Shown in pieces: positions 10,204 through 18,841 of a stretch of 64,000 nucleotides of DNA; the stretch's first letter is position 1, and the number at the start of each line of letters is the position of its first letter. Location: NCBI GenBank assembly GCA_002696035.1, contig NZQV01000006.1, forward strand, positions 265,256 through 329,255, read 5' to 3'. The notes beneath the pieces were generated by a model. It saw only the letters and a program-made list of their open reading frames with translations. It was not told the origin of the DNA and searched no databases. The position numbers and the translations under genes were made by a program. The DNA comes from Balneola sp. GTDB taxonomy: Bacteria; Bacteroidota; Rhodothermia; Balneolales; Balneolaceae.

Positions 10204-11745
10204 ATGGCCAACCAACCAAACGATCACGTTTATCAGTTGATAAAATCGTTGACGAAGGCTGAAAAACGTGCTTTTAAGATCTACGCAACCCGCAACAGCA
10301 GTCCTGATGCCAAATTTATCAAACTGTTTGATGCTATGGATAAGGCTTCTGATTATGATGAAGAACAGATCATAAACAGCATCAAAGGGGTGAAAAAGCG
10401 GCAGTTTTCAAACCTGAAAGCACATCTTTATAAACAGGTACTTACCAGCCTCCGGCTCACCAATATCAATCATAACGTCGACATTTATCTGCGAGAGCAA
10501 ATTGATCATGCACGGATCCTGTACAACAAAGGATTGTATAAGCAAAGTCTGCGATTGTTAGATAAGGCGAAATCCCTGGCTCACCAGAATCACCGGCATT
10601 CCCTGGAATATGAGATCCTGACTTTTGAGCGAATCATTGAGTCGCAGTACATCACCCGAAGTCTTCAGAATCGCGCGGATGAACTCATCGGACAAGCAGA
10701 AGAGAAGATCGAAACGCTCAGTAATTACAATAAGTTATCAAACCTTTCGCTTCGGTTATATGGAATTTATATCAAAGCAGGACATGTGCGAGATGAACGG
10801 GATTACGAAAATATAAGCCGGTATTTCAAGAAGGAACTTGAAGACATCAGCCGGAAGAATCTTGGCTTTTTTGAGCAGCTGTATCTTTATGTTTCCTACG
10901 CCTGGTACAGTTTGATCGTTCAGGATTTTTTACTTCAATACCGTTACGCACAAAAGTGGGTAGACCTTTTTCACGATAATCCCGATATGCTTGAGCTCGA
11001 ACCGATCTGGTATTTGAAAGGACAGCATGTATTGCTTGAGGCTTTGTTTATTCTGGGACATTATTCCAAGCACGAAGAGGTCAAACAGAATTTGCAGGAT
11101 TTTCTTAACGATCCCCCCACCCGAAGCAACGAAAACCTGGAAACGCTTGGGTTTATGTATCTTTATACCTCCAAAATTAACAGCCACTTCATTGCCGGGA
11201 CTTTCACTGAGGGTACAGAAATGGTTCCTGAGCTCAACAGAAAACTCGATAAGTATTCCCAGCAGGTAGATTCGCACCGGATTTTGGTCTTCTACTACAA
11301 GATCGCCTGTCTATATTTTGGTGCTGGGGATAATGAAAAAACCATCGAATACCTGAATAAGATCATCAATTATCATGATCAGAAATTACGGGAGGATCTC
11401 CATTGCTTCGCACGAATATTGAATTTGATCGCGCACTATGAAATGGGGAATCAGATACTTGTGGAGTATCAGATTCGCTCTGTTTATCGGTTTTTAAGCA
11501 AAATGAACGACCTGAACCTGGTTCAGCAGGAGATCCTCAAATTCTTGCAAGATCTTGGGAAGTCAAACGGCTCAACCCTGAAAGAAAAATTCAAAAAACT
11601 GAGGGTGCGACTGCTGGAGATCAACGAAATGCCTTACCAAAAACGACCGTTTTTATATTTGGACATCGTATCTTGGCTGGAGGCTAAGATCCACGACAAA
11701 CCCGTTCAGCAGGTGATTCGGGAAAAATTCACCCCTAGAAATTAA
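10204..11745 (+). CDS. helical-repeat protein of unknown function
   Basis: I do not recognise a named family. The 513-residue product is almost entirely alpha-helical, with no signal peptide or membrane segment. Segments such as ARILYNKGLYKQSLRLLDKAKSL, and a later DNEKTIEYLNKIINYHDQ stretch, look like degenerate TPR units, so a cytosolic scaffold or regulator is plausible. The N-terminus (DHVYQLIKSLTKAEKRAFKIYA) is basic and conserved-looking. It sits between divergent leuA and the ilv leader, and may be either a resident neighbour or something tied to amino-acid control; the sequence does not say which. Confidence 0.75.
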   Translation: MANQPNDHVYQLIKSLTKAEKRAFKIYATRNSSPDAKFIKLFDAMDKASDYDEEQIINSIKGVKKRQFSNLKAHLYKQVLTSLRLTNINHNVDIYLREQIDHARILYNKGLYKQSLRLLDKAKSLAHQNHRHSLEYEILTFERIIESQYITRSLQNRADELIGQAEEKIETLSNYNKLSNLSLRLYGIYIKAGHVRDERDYENISRYFKKELEDISRKNLGFFEQLYLYVSYAWYSLIVQDFLLQYRYAQKWVDLFHDNPDMLELEPIWYLKGQHVLLEALFILGHYSKHEEVKQNLQDFLNDPPTRSNENLETLGFMYLYTSKINSHFIAGTFTEGTEMVPELNRKLDKYSQQVDSHRILVFYYKIACLYFGAGDNEKTIEYLNKIINYHDQKLREDLHCFARILNLIAHYEMGNQILVEYQIRSVYRFLSKMNDLNLVQQEILKFLQDLGKSNGSTLKEKFKKLRVRLLEINEMPYQKRPFLYLDIVSWLEAKIHDKPVQQVIREKFTPRN

Positions 11746-11799
11746 AGTTAGCCATCGTTTGGACATCCCATCAATCCAAAAGAACACAACACCAATGAG

Positions 11800-11830
11800 T
11801 TGATATTAACCACTGTCAGGCTTTTCTTTG
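11800..11830 (+). promoter_or_regulatory. candidate promoter for the ilv leader
   Basis: TTG at 11800-11802, 20 nt, then TTTCTTTG at 11823-11830. This matches the Bacteroidota TTG-N19-TAnnTTTG pattern with one mismatch (T for A) and one extra spacer base. It would start transcription near 11837, about 15 nt before the leader ATG. Confidence 0.4.
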
Positions 11831-11851
11831 AAGCGAATTAAACGTTCAATT

Positions 11852-11929
11852 ATGCTATCTGTCATCATTATTTCTCTGGTCATTATTCCCATTATTGGTA
11901 TTTCATACCAGCCAGGGAAAGCTTTGTGA
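11852..11929 (+). CDS. ilv leader peptide (25 aa, Ile/Leu/Val-rich)
   Basis: ATG at 11852, TGA at 11927-11929. The first 17 residues are MLSVIIISLVIIPIIGI, and the ORF ends in KAL. It contains 8 Ile, 3 Leu and 2 Val among 25 residues, with 12 of them packed into residues 2-17. These are the three end products of the downstream ilv/leu pathways. The ORF ends 24 nt before a strong intrinsic terminator, and its last codons form one strand of a competing antiterminator helix. This is the classic attenuator leader role, in which ribosome stalling on the Ile/Leu/Val codons lets transcription continue. No good Shine-Dalgarno is visible, as for most genes here. Function is inferred from architecture and not from homology. 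Confidence 0.8.
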   Translation: MLSVIIISLVIIPIIGISYQPGKAL

Positions 11930-11965
11930 CATGATCACATTTATGATTACTCAAAAGCCTTCCCT
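11914..11965 (+). promoter_or_regulatory. candidate antiterminator helix
   Basis: AGGGAAAGCTTT (11914-11925) can pair with AAAGCCTTCCCT (11954-11965) over 12 positions with one mismatch. The second strand is the 5' arm of the terminator, so the two structures exclude each other. The first strand lies in the last codons of the leader peptide, where a ribosome at the stop codon would mask it. A small upstream hairpin (TGGTAT 11896-11901 / ATACCA 11905-11910) may act as the pause or protector stem. Confidence 0.65.
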
Positions 11966-11986
11966 AACCCGGAAGGCTTTTTTTTT
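11953..11986 (+). terminator. intrinsic terminator of the ilv attenuator
   Basis: Perfect 11-bp stem AAAAGCCTTCC / GGAAGGCTTTT (11953-11963 and 11971-11981) with a 7-nt loop, running into nine T residues (11978-11986). It lies 176 bp before the ilvD start and 24 nt after the leader peptide stop. Confidence 0.9.
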
Positions 11987-12033
11987 GAATAAGATTTTTG
12001 ATGTAAGGATTCCTGAAATATTGTAGAACCTGT

Positions 12034-12135
12034 GAGCGTCCACAAGACCTCGAAGCGTTCGGTTTCAGAATTCATCAGCCTAAATCAGCAACGCTCGAAT
12101 CCCGAAGTACTTGGGAGGACGCTTCGAGGTTGCTC
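12034..12135. repeat. large interrupted palindrome before ilvD (family F)
   Basis: ACCTCGAAGCG (12047-12057) and CGCTTCGAGGT (12120-12130) are perfect 11-bp inverted arms about 62 nt apart. Outer pieces GAGCGTCC and an inner AACGCTCGAA word extend the symmetry. It fills most of the space between the attenuator terminator and ilvD. It could be a dispersed repeat or a structured 5' UTR element; no second copy was seen in this window. Confidence 0.6.
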
Positions 12136-12162
12136 AGATAAAATTTTACACTCACTTATTAC

Positions 12163-13842
12163 ATGGCGGAATTAAATAAATACAGTAAACAAGTTACACA
12201 AGACGATTCTCAACCAGCAGCTCAGGCAATGCTTCATGCCATTGGGTTGGATGATGAAGACCTGCAGAAACCTTTGATTGGCGTAGCAAGTACCGGATAT
12301 GAAGGCAATCCTTGCAACATGCACCTGAACGACCTGGCGTTTCATGTTAAAAAAGGAATTGAACATGCGGAGATGAATGGACTGATCTTCAATACCATCG
12401 GGATCAGTGATGGTATTTCGATGGGCACGCCGGGAATGCGATACTCTCTCCCCTCCCGCGATATTATTGCTGATTCGATGGAATCGGTTGTAAAAGGTAT
12501 GGCTTACGATGGATTTGCAGCAATCGTCGGATGCGATAAGAATATGCCCGGAGCACTCATGGCGATGATCCGCGTAAACCGCCCTTCTGTTTTGGTATAT
12601 GGCGGAACCATTGCACCGGGACATCACAATGGAAAAAAATTAGACGTAGTTTCCGCTTTTGAAGCATGGGGAGAAAAAGTAAGCGGTAAGATCTCGGAAG
12701 ATGAATTCAAAGATGTGATTCATCATGCTTGTCCGGGCCCCGGAGCTTGTGGGGGAATGTATACTGCCAACACCATGTCTTCATCTATTGAAGCATTAGG
12801 ACTCGCCCTTCCCTATAACTCTTCCAATCCCGCCAACGACAGTTCCAAGGTTTTAGAATGTGAGAATGTCGGCAAGCATCTTCGATATTTACTGGAGAAT
12901 GACATCAAGCCCATGGATATCCTCACTAAAGAATCTTTTGAAAATGCCATTCGCCTGGTGATGGTTTTGGGTGGATCGACCAATGCGGTGCTTCATTTAA
13001 TTGCAATCGCAAAAACAGCAGATATTGATATCGGTCTGGATGATTTTCAGCGGCTCAGCGACTCCACTCCTTTTCTTGCTGACTTAAAACCCAGCGGAAA
13101 ATACGTGATGGAAGACCTACACAAAGCAGGCGGCGTTCCTGCCGTACTCAAATTCATGTTGCAAAATGATATGCTCCATGGAGATTGCCTGACTGTCACC
13201 GGAAAAACGCTGGCAGAGAATTTAGCTGAAGTTCAAGCACTAGACGAATCCCAGGATATTGTATTTCCCGTTGACAAGCCTATCAAGAAGAACGGACACA
13301 TTCAGATCTTATATGGAAATTTAGCCGAAGAAGGATCGGTGGCCAAGATCACCGGAAAAGAAGGGGAAGTTTTTGAAGGAACCGCCCGTGTTTTTGAAGA
13401 TGAGTTTGAAGCCAACGAAGGTATCAAAAATGGCAAAGTGAAAGCCGGCGATGTGGTCGTTATTCGATACTGTGGGCCCAAAGGCGGTCCCGGCATGCCC
13501 GAAATGCTGAAACCAACTTCAGCCATCATGGGTGCAGGACTGGGCAATGAAGTAGCACTTATCACTGATGGACGTTTTTCGGGGGGAACACACGGATTTG
13601 TGGTAGGACATATCACCCCGGAAGCACAAAATGGTGGAGCCATTGCATTGATCAAGAATGGAGACACTATCAGAATCGACGCCGTGGAAAGAACGATCGA
13701 TATCCTGATCTCAGATGAAGAATTATCAGAACGAAAACGATCCTGGAAACAGCCCCCACTCAAAGAATCTCGCGGTACCCTTTACAAATATGCCAAAACG
13801 GTCTCATCGGCCTCCGAAGGCTGTGTTACAGACCAGTTTTAA
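12163..13842 (+). CDS. ilvD: dihydroxy-acid dehydratase
   Basis: Iron-sulfur dehydratase of Ile and Val synthesis, converting 2,3-dihydroxy acids to 2-keto acids. Signature segments [20 protein letters not shown] and [20 protein letters not shown] supply cluster cysteines, and the C-terminal [20 protein letters not shown] is typical. The length of 559 residues is normal. It is the first structural gene after the leader/attenuator, and ilvB follows after 18 bp. Confidence 0.97.
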   Translation: MAELNKYSKQVTQDDSQPAAQAMLHAIGLDDEDLQKPLIGVASTGYEGNPCNMHLNDLAFHVKKGIEHAEMNGLIFNTIGISDGISMGTPGMRYSLPSRDIIADSMESVVKGMAYDGFAAIVGCDKNMPGALMAMIRVNRPSVLVYGGTIAPGHHNGKKLDVVSAFEAWGEKVSGKISEDEFKDVIHHACPGPGACGGMYTANTMSSSIEALGLALPYNSSNPANDSSKVLECENVGKHLRYLLENDIKPMDILTKESFENAIRLVMVLGGSTNAVLHLIAIAKTADIDIGLDDFQRLSDSTPFLADLKPSGKYVMEDLHKAGGVPAVLKFMLQNDMLHGDCLTVTGKTLAENLAEVQALDESQDIVFPVDKPIKKNGHIQILYGNLAEEGSVAKITGKEGEVFEGTARVFEDEFEANEGIKNGKVKAGDVVVIRYCGPKGGPGMPEMLKPTSAIMGAGLGNEVALITDGRFSGGTHGFVVGHITPEAQNGGAIALIKNGDTIRIDAVERTIDILISDEELSERKRSWKQPPLKESRGTLYKYAKTVSSASEGCVTDQF

Positions 13843-13860
13843 CATTAAATCTCACTCACT

Positions 13861-15600
13861 ATGGCAACTGCAGAAGCAATTGAAGAATCGACCAAATCAA
13901 AACCAAAACCCACCAAGCGGATGACGGGCGCAGAAGCACTCGTACAGATCCTGCTTCAGGAAAATGTGGATATGGCATTTGGATATCCCGGCGGAGCAAT
14001 CATGCCGGTATATGATGCACTTTACGATCATCAGGACAGTATCCACCACGTACTTGCCCGTCACGAACAAGGCGCTATCCATATGGCTCAGGGATATGCC
14101 CGGGCCAATGGAAAAGTCGGTGTTTGTTTGGCTACTTCAGGTCCGGGTGCTACCAATCTCATCACCGGTATTGCCGATGCACAGATCGATTCCACTCCGC
14201 TCGTTTGTATAACGGGACAAGTTCCATCGGCTCTTTTGGGAAGTGATGCATTCCAGGAATGTGATGTACTCGGAATTTCGATGCCGGTTACCAAATGGAA
14301 TTTTCAAATAACAAAAGCAGAGGAAATTCCACAGGCTCTTGCTAAAGCGTTTTACCTGGCTCGATCCGGACGGCCCGGCCCTGTAGTGATCGATATTACC
14401 AAGGATGCGCAGTTCGGAGAATTTGATTTTGCGTATGAGCCCTGCACCTCTCTCCGAAGCTATGTTCCGAAGCCCAAATTGGATCATGCAAAAGTTAAAG
14501 AAGCTGCCGAGCTGATCAATAATGCGGAACGACCTTATGTGCTATTTGGGCAGGGCGTGATCCTGGCAAACGCTGAAAAAGAATTCAAACAGTTTATTGA
14601 GAAAACAGGAATTCCAGCTGCATGGACCATTATGGGACTTTCTGCCCTTGAAACCGATCATCCTTTAAACGTAGGAATGTTAGGAATGCATGGGAATTAT
14701 GGACCAAACTTGCTCACCAACGAATGTGATGTTCTGATCGCTGTGGGCATGCGTTTTGATGACCGTGTGACCGGAAATCTGGACAAATATGCCAAACAGG
14801 CCAAAGTCGTTCACCTCGAAATAGATCCTGCAGAAATTGACAAAAACGTACCGGCAGATATCCCGGTTTTAGGCGATGCCAAGGAATCCCTCACTGAACT
14901 TAATAAACTTGTAAAACCGAACAGCCACGAAGAATGGCTGCAGCGCTTCCGGGATTGTGACCAACAGGAATGGGAGAAAGTGATCGAAGAAGAGCTTCAT
15001 CCTAAATCGGATGTACTGAGCATGGGAGAAGTAATTCGCATCATCAACGATGTCACCGGTGGCGACCACATTTTAGTCACCGATGTAGGCCAACACCAAA
15101 TGGTAGCCTGCCGATATTCGAAATTCACCAAGTCTAAAAGCAACATTACTTCCGGCGGACTTGGGACCATGGGTTTTGGGCTTCCCGCAGGAATTGGAGC
15201 CGCTTTAGGCGCTCCCGAACGCACCGTTATTGCTGTTGTTGGAGATGGCGGGCTGCAAATGACCATTCAGGAATTGGCGACCATCTATCAAACCAAAGCA
15301 AAAGTGAAAGTGCTGTTGTTGAACAATGAATTTTTGGGCATGGTCCGCCAGTGGCAGCAACTCTTTTTCGAAAAACGATATTCATCCACCGAACTCATCA
15401 ATCCTGATTTTCAGCAAGTAGCCAAAGGATTTTATATCCCTACTGCGAAAGTCACAGAGCGTAAAAACCTCGAAAAAGCCATTGAAGAGTTCATCAATTA
15501 CGACGGGTCTTACTTCCTGGAAGTAATGGTGGGCAAAGAAAATAATGTATTCCCGATGGTTACAAGTGGCTCGGGAGTCGCAGAAATCAGATTGGAGTGA
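13861..15600 (+). CDS. ilvB: acetolactate synthase large (catalytic) subunit
   Basis: Thiamine-diphosphate enzyme making acetolactate and acetohydroxybutyrate. The three TPP-family domains are present: an N-terminal pyrimidine-binding domain with the catalytic Glu in ARHEQGAIHMAQGYARA, a central domain, and a C-terminal PP domain with GDGGLQMTIQELATI followed by LLLNNEFLGMVRQWQ. The length of 579 residues is normal. A short charged N-terminal extension precedes the conserved TGAEALVQIL. ilvN begins 4 nt after its stop. Confidence 0.97.
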   Translation: MATAEAIEESTKSKPKPTKRMTGAEALVQILLQENVDMAFGYPGGAIMPVYDALYDHQDSIHHVLARHEQGAIHMAQGYARANGKVGVCLATSGPGATNLITGIADAQIDSTPLVCITGQVPSALLGSDAFQECDVLGISMPVTKWNFQITKAEEIPQALAKAFYLARSGRPGPVVIDITKDAQFGEFDFAYEPCTSLRSYVPKPKLDHAKVKEAAELINNAERPYVLFGQGVILANAEKEFKQFIEKTGIPAAWTIMGLSALETDHPLNVGMLGMHGNYGPNLLTNECDVLIAVGMRFDDRVTGNLDKYAKQAKVVHLEIDPAEIDKNVPADIPVLGDAKESLTELNKLVKPNSHEEWLQRFRDCDQQEWEKVIEEELHPKSDVLSMGEVIRIINDVTGGDHILVTDVGQHQMVACRYSKFTKSKSNITSGGLGTMGFGLPAGIGAALGAPERTVIAVVGDGGLQMTIQELATIYQTKAKVKVLLLNNEFLGMVRQWQQLFFEKRYSSTELINPDFQQVAKGFYIPTAKVTERKNLEKAIEEFINYDGSYFLEVMVGKENNVFPMVTSGSGVAEIRLE

Positions 15601-15604
15601 TCTC

Positions 15605-16147
15605 ATGGAATCAGAGAAACAAGAATTTACGATAACCGCTTATACCGAAAATCATGTCGGGCTTTTGCACCGGATCACCATCATTTTCACCAAGCGGAAA
15701 ATTAATATTGAAAGTCTGACCACTTCCGAAAGTGAGGTTGAAGGCATTCACCGGTTCACCATAGCTGTAACCGAAACGGAACAGCAAGTGATCAAGGTAG
15801 TGAAGCAGATCGAGAAGCAGGTGGAGGTCTTGAAATCAGATTATTATAAAAAGAAGGAAGTAGTACAGCAGGAACTGGCACTGTATAAAATTTCCACAGA
15901 ATCACTGACCAGCGGACTGGATGTAGAGCGTATCGTTCGAGAACATAATGCTCGATTTTTAACCATCGAAAAGCATTTTGTGGTCATTGAAAAATCCGGA
16001 TTTCGACGCGAGACCAAGGCTCTTTTTGATGAATTGAAGCCTTATGGGATCAGCGAGTTTGTTCGCTCAGGACGCATTGCTGTCTCCCGTGAACGAGATG
16101 GCATCGGAAAAGATGTGGAGAAAATACTGGCTGAAGCAGCTGTCTGA
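15605..16147 (+). CDS. ilvN: acetolactate synthase small (regulatory) subunit
   Basis: ACT-domain subunit that activates IlvB and confers valine feedback inhibition. The N-terminal ACT domain reads FTITAYTENHVGLLHRIT with the allosteric-site region HVGLLHRI. A C-terminal acetolactate synthase domain brings it to 180 residues. The ATG at 15605 was chosen: it follows the ilvB TGA by 4 nt and gives the expected N-terminus, while an upstream in-frame start would overlap ilvB by 56 nt. This is the only visible feedback domain on the acetolactate step. Confidence 0.95.
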   Translation: MESEKQEFTITAYTENHVGLLHRITIIFTKRKINIESLTTSESEVEGIHRFTIAVTETEQQVIKVVKQIEKQVEVLKSDYYKKKEVVQQELALYKISTESLTSGLDVERIVREHNARFLTIEKHFVVIEKSGFRRETKALFDELKPYGISEFVRSGRIAVSRERDGIGKDVEKILAEAAV

Positions 16148-16171
16148 GAAGTACTTCAAAAAACTACTACC

Positions 16172-16199
16172 TCGCTCCTGACGCTCTGCGTCGGAGTGA
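16172..16199. repeat. dispersed palindrome, family B (copy 3)
   Basis: CGCTCCTGACGCTCTGCGTC followed by GGAGTG, in the 92-bp gap between ilvN and ilvC. Same core as the copies near 8.7, 17.3, 17.5 and 28.3 kb. Confidence 0.65.
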
Positions 16200-16239
16200 A
16201 CAACGAATATAAATCACTCATAAAACACAGATAAATAAC

Positions 16240-17310
16240 ATGGCAACATTAAATTTTGGCGGAGTCGAAGAAGAAGTAGTAACACGGGATGAATTCCCTC
16301 TTGATAAAGCACGAGAAACACTAAAAGATGAAACAATTGCGGTGCTTGGCTATGGAGTTCAGGGTCCCGGACAAGCTTTGAATCTCAAAGACAATGGTTT
16401 CAATGTCATTGTTGGCCAGCGTAAAAATTCAAGCACCTGGGACAAAGCTGTTGACGATGGCTGGGTCCCCGGAGAAACCCTTTTCGAGATCGAAGAAGCC
16501 GCTCAGCGGGGAACTATTGTCCAATATCTGCTTTCTGATGCAGGACAAATAGCCGTTTGGCCAACCGTAAAAGCCGCACTCGAACCTGGCGATGCCCTTT
16601 ATTTTTCTCATGGATTTGGAATCACTTATAAAGATCGTACAGGCATCATCCCTCCTGAAAATGTGGATGTTATCTTAGTAGCTCCAAAAGGTTCAGGCAC
16701 TTCCCTCCGACGCATGTTCTTGGAGGGAAGAGGTCTGAACTCAAGCTACGCTATTTTCCAGGATGCTACTGGCAAGGCCAAAGAACGGGTTACGGCTTTA
16801 GGTATCGGTGTTGGTTCAGGATATCTCTTTGAGACCACATTTAAAGATGAAGTGTACAGTGATCTAACCGGAGAGCGAGGAACACTTATGGGCGCCATCC
16901 AGGGAATATTTGCTGCACAGTATGAAGTACTTCGAGCTAATGGACACTCACCTTCTGAGGCTTTCAACGAAACCGTGGAAGAACTCACACAATCGCTGAT
17001 GCCCCTTGTGGCAGAAAACGGCATGGACTGGATGTACGCCAACTGCTCAACCACTGCTCAACGTGGTGCGCTGGACTGGTGGAAGAAATTCCGCGATGCC
17101 ACCAAACCCGTATTCGAGAATTTGTATGAAGAAGTAGCTGCCGGACGCGAAGCACAGCGCTCCATCGACTCCAACTCCAAAGACGACTATCGAGAGAAGC
17201 TGGAAGTTGAATTGGCAGAACTACGTGATTCCGAAATGTGGAAAGCCGGGAAGACCGTCCGTCAACTTCGTCCTGAGAATACACCAGTTGAGGAAGAGGC
17301 GGCTAAGTAA
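16240..17310 (+). CDS. ilvC: ketol-acid reductoisomerase
   Basis: NAD(P)H- and Mg-dependent isomeroreductase of Ile/Val synthesis. The Rossmann motif GYGVQGPGQALNLKDNG is followed by the cofactor-specificity loop GQRKNSSTW, whose Arg/Lys and Ser residues suggest NADPH use. The knotted C-terminal domain shows DLTGERGTLMGAIQGIF and CSTTAQRGALDW. It is 356 residues long, close to class I size, although the style differs from typical proteobacterial IlvC. It is separated from ilvN by 92 bp containing one palindrome. Confidence 0.95.
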   Translation: MATLNFGGVEEEVVTRDEFPLDKARETLKDETIAVLGYGVQGPGQALNLKDNGFNVIVGQRKNSSTWDKAVDDGWVPGETLFEIEEAAQRGTIVQYLLSDAGQIAVWPTVKAALEPGDALYFSHGFGITYKDRTGIIPPENVDVILVAPKGSGTSLRRMFLEGRGLNSSYAIFQDATGKAKERVTALGIGVGSGYLFETTFKDEVYSDLTGERGTLMGAIQGIFAAQYEVLRANGHSPSEAFNETVEELTQSLMPLVAENGMDWMYANCSTTAQRGALDWWKKFRDATKPVFENLYEEVAAGREAQRSIDSNSKDDYREKLEVELAELRDSEMWKAGKTVRQLRPENTPVEEEAAK

Positions 17311-17331
17311 TTAATCATTGGCCATTATTCT

Positions 17332-17356
17332 GCTCCAACGCAGAGCGTAGGAGCGA
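17332..17356. repeat. dispersed palindrome, family B (copy 4)
   Basis: GCTCCAACGCAGAGCGTAGG then AGCGA, immediately after ilvC. First of four palindromes in the 242-bp ilvC-ilvA gap. Confidence 0.65.
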
Positions 17357-17384
17357 GATTAATATTTAACGATTAAAACACACT

Positions 17385-17406
17385 GTCCAAGCGGACGCTT
17401 GAACTA
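17385..17406. repeat. dispersed palindrome, family C (copy 2)
   Basis: GTCCAAGCGGACGCTTGAAC with perfect CAAGCG / CGCTTG arms. Variants lie at 5425-5450 and 56201-56221. Confidence 0.6.
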
Positions 17407-17429
17407 GTTCTTTTTGAAGTTAAACCGTA

Positions 17430-17450
17430 GGTCGGACAGCTTGTCCGACC
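17430..17450. repeat. palindrome GGTCGGACA / TGTCCGACC
   Basis: Perfect 9-bp arms with a 3-nt loop (GCT) in the ilvC-ilvA gap. No T-run follows, so it is listed as a repeat and not as a terminator. Confidence 0.65.
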
Positions 17451-17489
17451 ATTTAGCCAAAGACTTTAACCTCATTCTTACATTTCACC

Positions 17490-17514
17490 TCGTTCCTGCG
17501 CTCTGCGTTGGAAC
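17490..17514. repeat. dispersed palindrome, family B (copy 5)
   Basis: CGTTCCTGCGCTCTGCGTTG followed by GAACA, 39 bp before the ilvA ATG. Inverted relative to copy 4. Confidence 0.65.
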
Positions 17515-17552
17515 AAACTCACAATTTCCAATCCATCACTTCCAACTTCAAA

Positions 17553-18818
17553 ATGGCAGAAACAGCAGCATCATCCACCGTCTCGGTTCAAAACATACAG
17601 GAAGCCGCCCACGTGCTTAAAGACATCGCCGTGCGAACGCCTCTTATGTTCAATCATCAGCTTTCTGAGCAAACCGGGGCAAAGATCTGGCTGAAACGGG
17701 AAGACCTTCAAGTAGTTCGTTCCTATAAAATTCGCGGGGCGTATCATAAGATCGAAAGTCTCTCGGATGAAGAACTTCAGCACGGAATCGTATGTGCAAG
17801 TGCTGGAAATCATGCCCAAGGCGTCGCTTTTGCCTGTGCAAAAAAACAGATCAAAGGGACCATCTTCATGCCGGTTCCTACGCCCGAGCAGAAAGTAAAG
17901 CAGGTGAAAATGTTTGGGAAGGAATTTGTGGATGTCCGCCTGGTGGGCGACACATTCGACGACTCGTTTGAGCAAGCCATGGCATTCTGTGATGAACAAA
18001 ACGCTGCCTTCATCCCTCCTTTCGACGATCCCAAGATCATCGAAGGACAGGGAACGGTTGGCAAGGAAATTCTGGAAGATTCCGAAGAACCTATCGACTA
18101 TATCATTGTTCCGGTGGGCGGTGGCGGATTGTCATCGGGTATTGGTTCGTACTTCAGTGTGCTTTCTCCATCTACCAAAATTATTGGGGTTGAACCGGCC
18201 GGAGCCCCTGCCATGAAAGAGTCTTTGGAAAAAGGCGAGCTTATCACCCTAAAAAAAATTGACAAGTTTGTGGATGGAGCTTCCGTGAAACGCGTGGGCG
18301 AATATAATTTTGAGATTGCCCGTGAAGTTCTGGAAAAAGTCATCACGGTGCCTGAAGGAAAAGTGTGCAGTACCATTCTTCAGCTTTATAATGAACAGGC
18401 CATAGTTGCCGAACCCGCCGGAGCTCTTTCGGTGGCAGCTTTGGATTTTCTGAAAGATGAGATCAAAGGAAAGAATGTGGTTTGTGTGGTGAGCGGAAGC
18501 AATAACGACATCACCCGAACAGCTGAGATCAAAGAGCGCTCGATGCTGTACGAGGGATTGAAGCACTATTTCATCGTCGATTTTCCTCAGCGAGCGGGAG
18601 CATTGCGTGAATTTCTGGATAAAGTGCTGGGCCCTGATGATGACATCGCTCACTTCGAATACTCCAAGAAAACCAGTCGCGAGCAAGGTCCGGCTTTAAT
18701 TGGAATTGAGATAAAACATCGGGACGACCTGGAACCTTTAGTCGGGCGAATGGAAGCCGCGAATATCAATTACGAATACGTGAATGATCAACCGCATTTG
18801 TTTCGGTTTTTGATTTGA
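17553..18818 (+). CDS. ilvA: threonine dehydratase (short biosynthetic form)
   Basis: PLP enzyme converting threonine to 2-oxobutyrate, the entry to isoleucine. Lys59 in SYKIRGAYHK is the PLP lysine; SAGNHAQGVAF and the phosphate-binding GGGGLSSGIG loop are present. The C-terminus holds one ACT-like regulatory module (DFPQRAGALREFLDKV... ending HLFRFLI), so it is the ~420-residue form, not the 514-residue two-module enzyme. The ATG at 17553 (421 aa) was chosen because the longer frame starts at a TTG lying inside a dispersed palindrome. It is last in the ilv set after a repeat-rich gap. Confidence 0.93.
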   Translation: MAETAASSTVSVQNIQEAAHVLKDIAVRTPLMFNHQLSEQTGAKIWLKREDLQVVRSYKIRGAYHKIESLSDEELQHGIVCASAGNHAQGVAFACAKKQIKGTIFMPVPTPEQKVKQVKMFGKEFVDVRLVGDTFDDSFEQAMAFCDEQNAAFIPPFDDPKIIEGQGTVGKEILEDSEEPIDYIIVPVGGGGLSSGIGSYFSVLSPSTKIIGVEPAGAPAMKESLEKGELITLKKIDKFVDGASVKRVGEYNFEIAREVLEKVITVPEGKVCSTILQLYNEQAIVAEPAGALSVAALDFLKDEIKGKNVVCVVSGSNNDITRTAEIKERSMLYEGLKHYFIVDFPQRAGALREFLDKVLGPDDDIAHFEYSKKTSREQGPALIGIEIKHRDDLEPLVGRMEAANINYEYVNDQPHLFRFLI

Positions 18819-18841
18819 TTGACTCACACAGCTGAAACTAA

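Noticed and set aside
15545..15604. Upstream in-frame extension of ilvN
   Set aside because: It would overlap ilvB by 56 nt and add 20 residues with no ACT-domain similarity; the ATG at 15605 fits the spacing and the family.
17508..17552. TTG-initiated N-terminal extension of ilvA
   Set aside because: The start lies inside a dispersed palindrome, and the added residues do not resemble threonine dehydratase.
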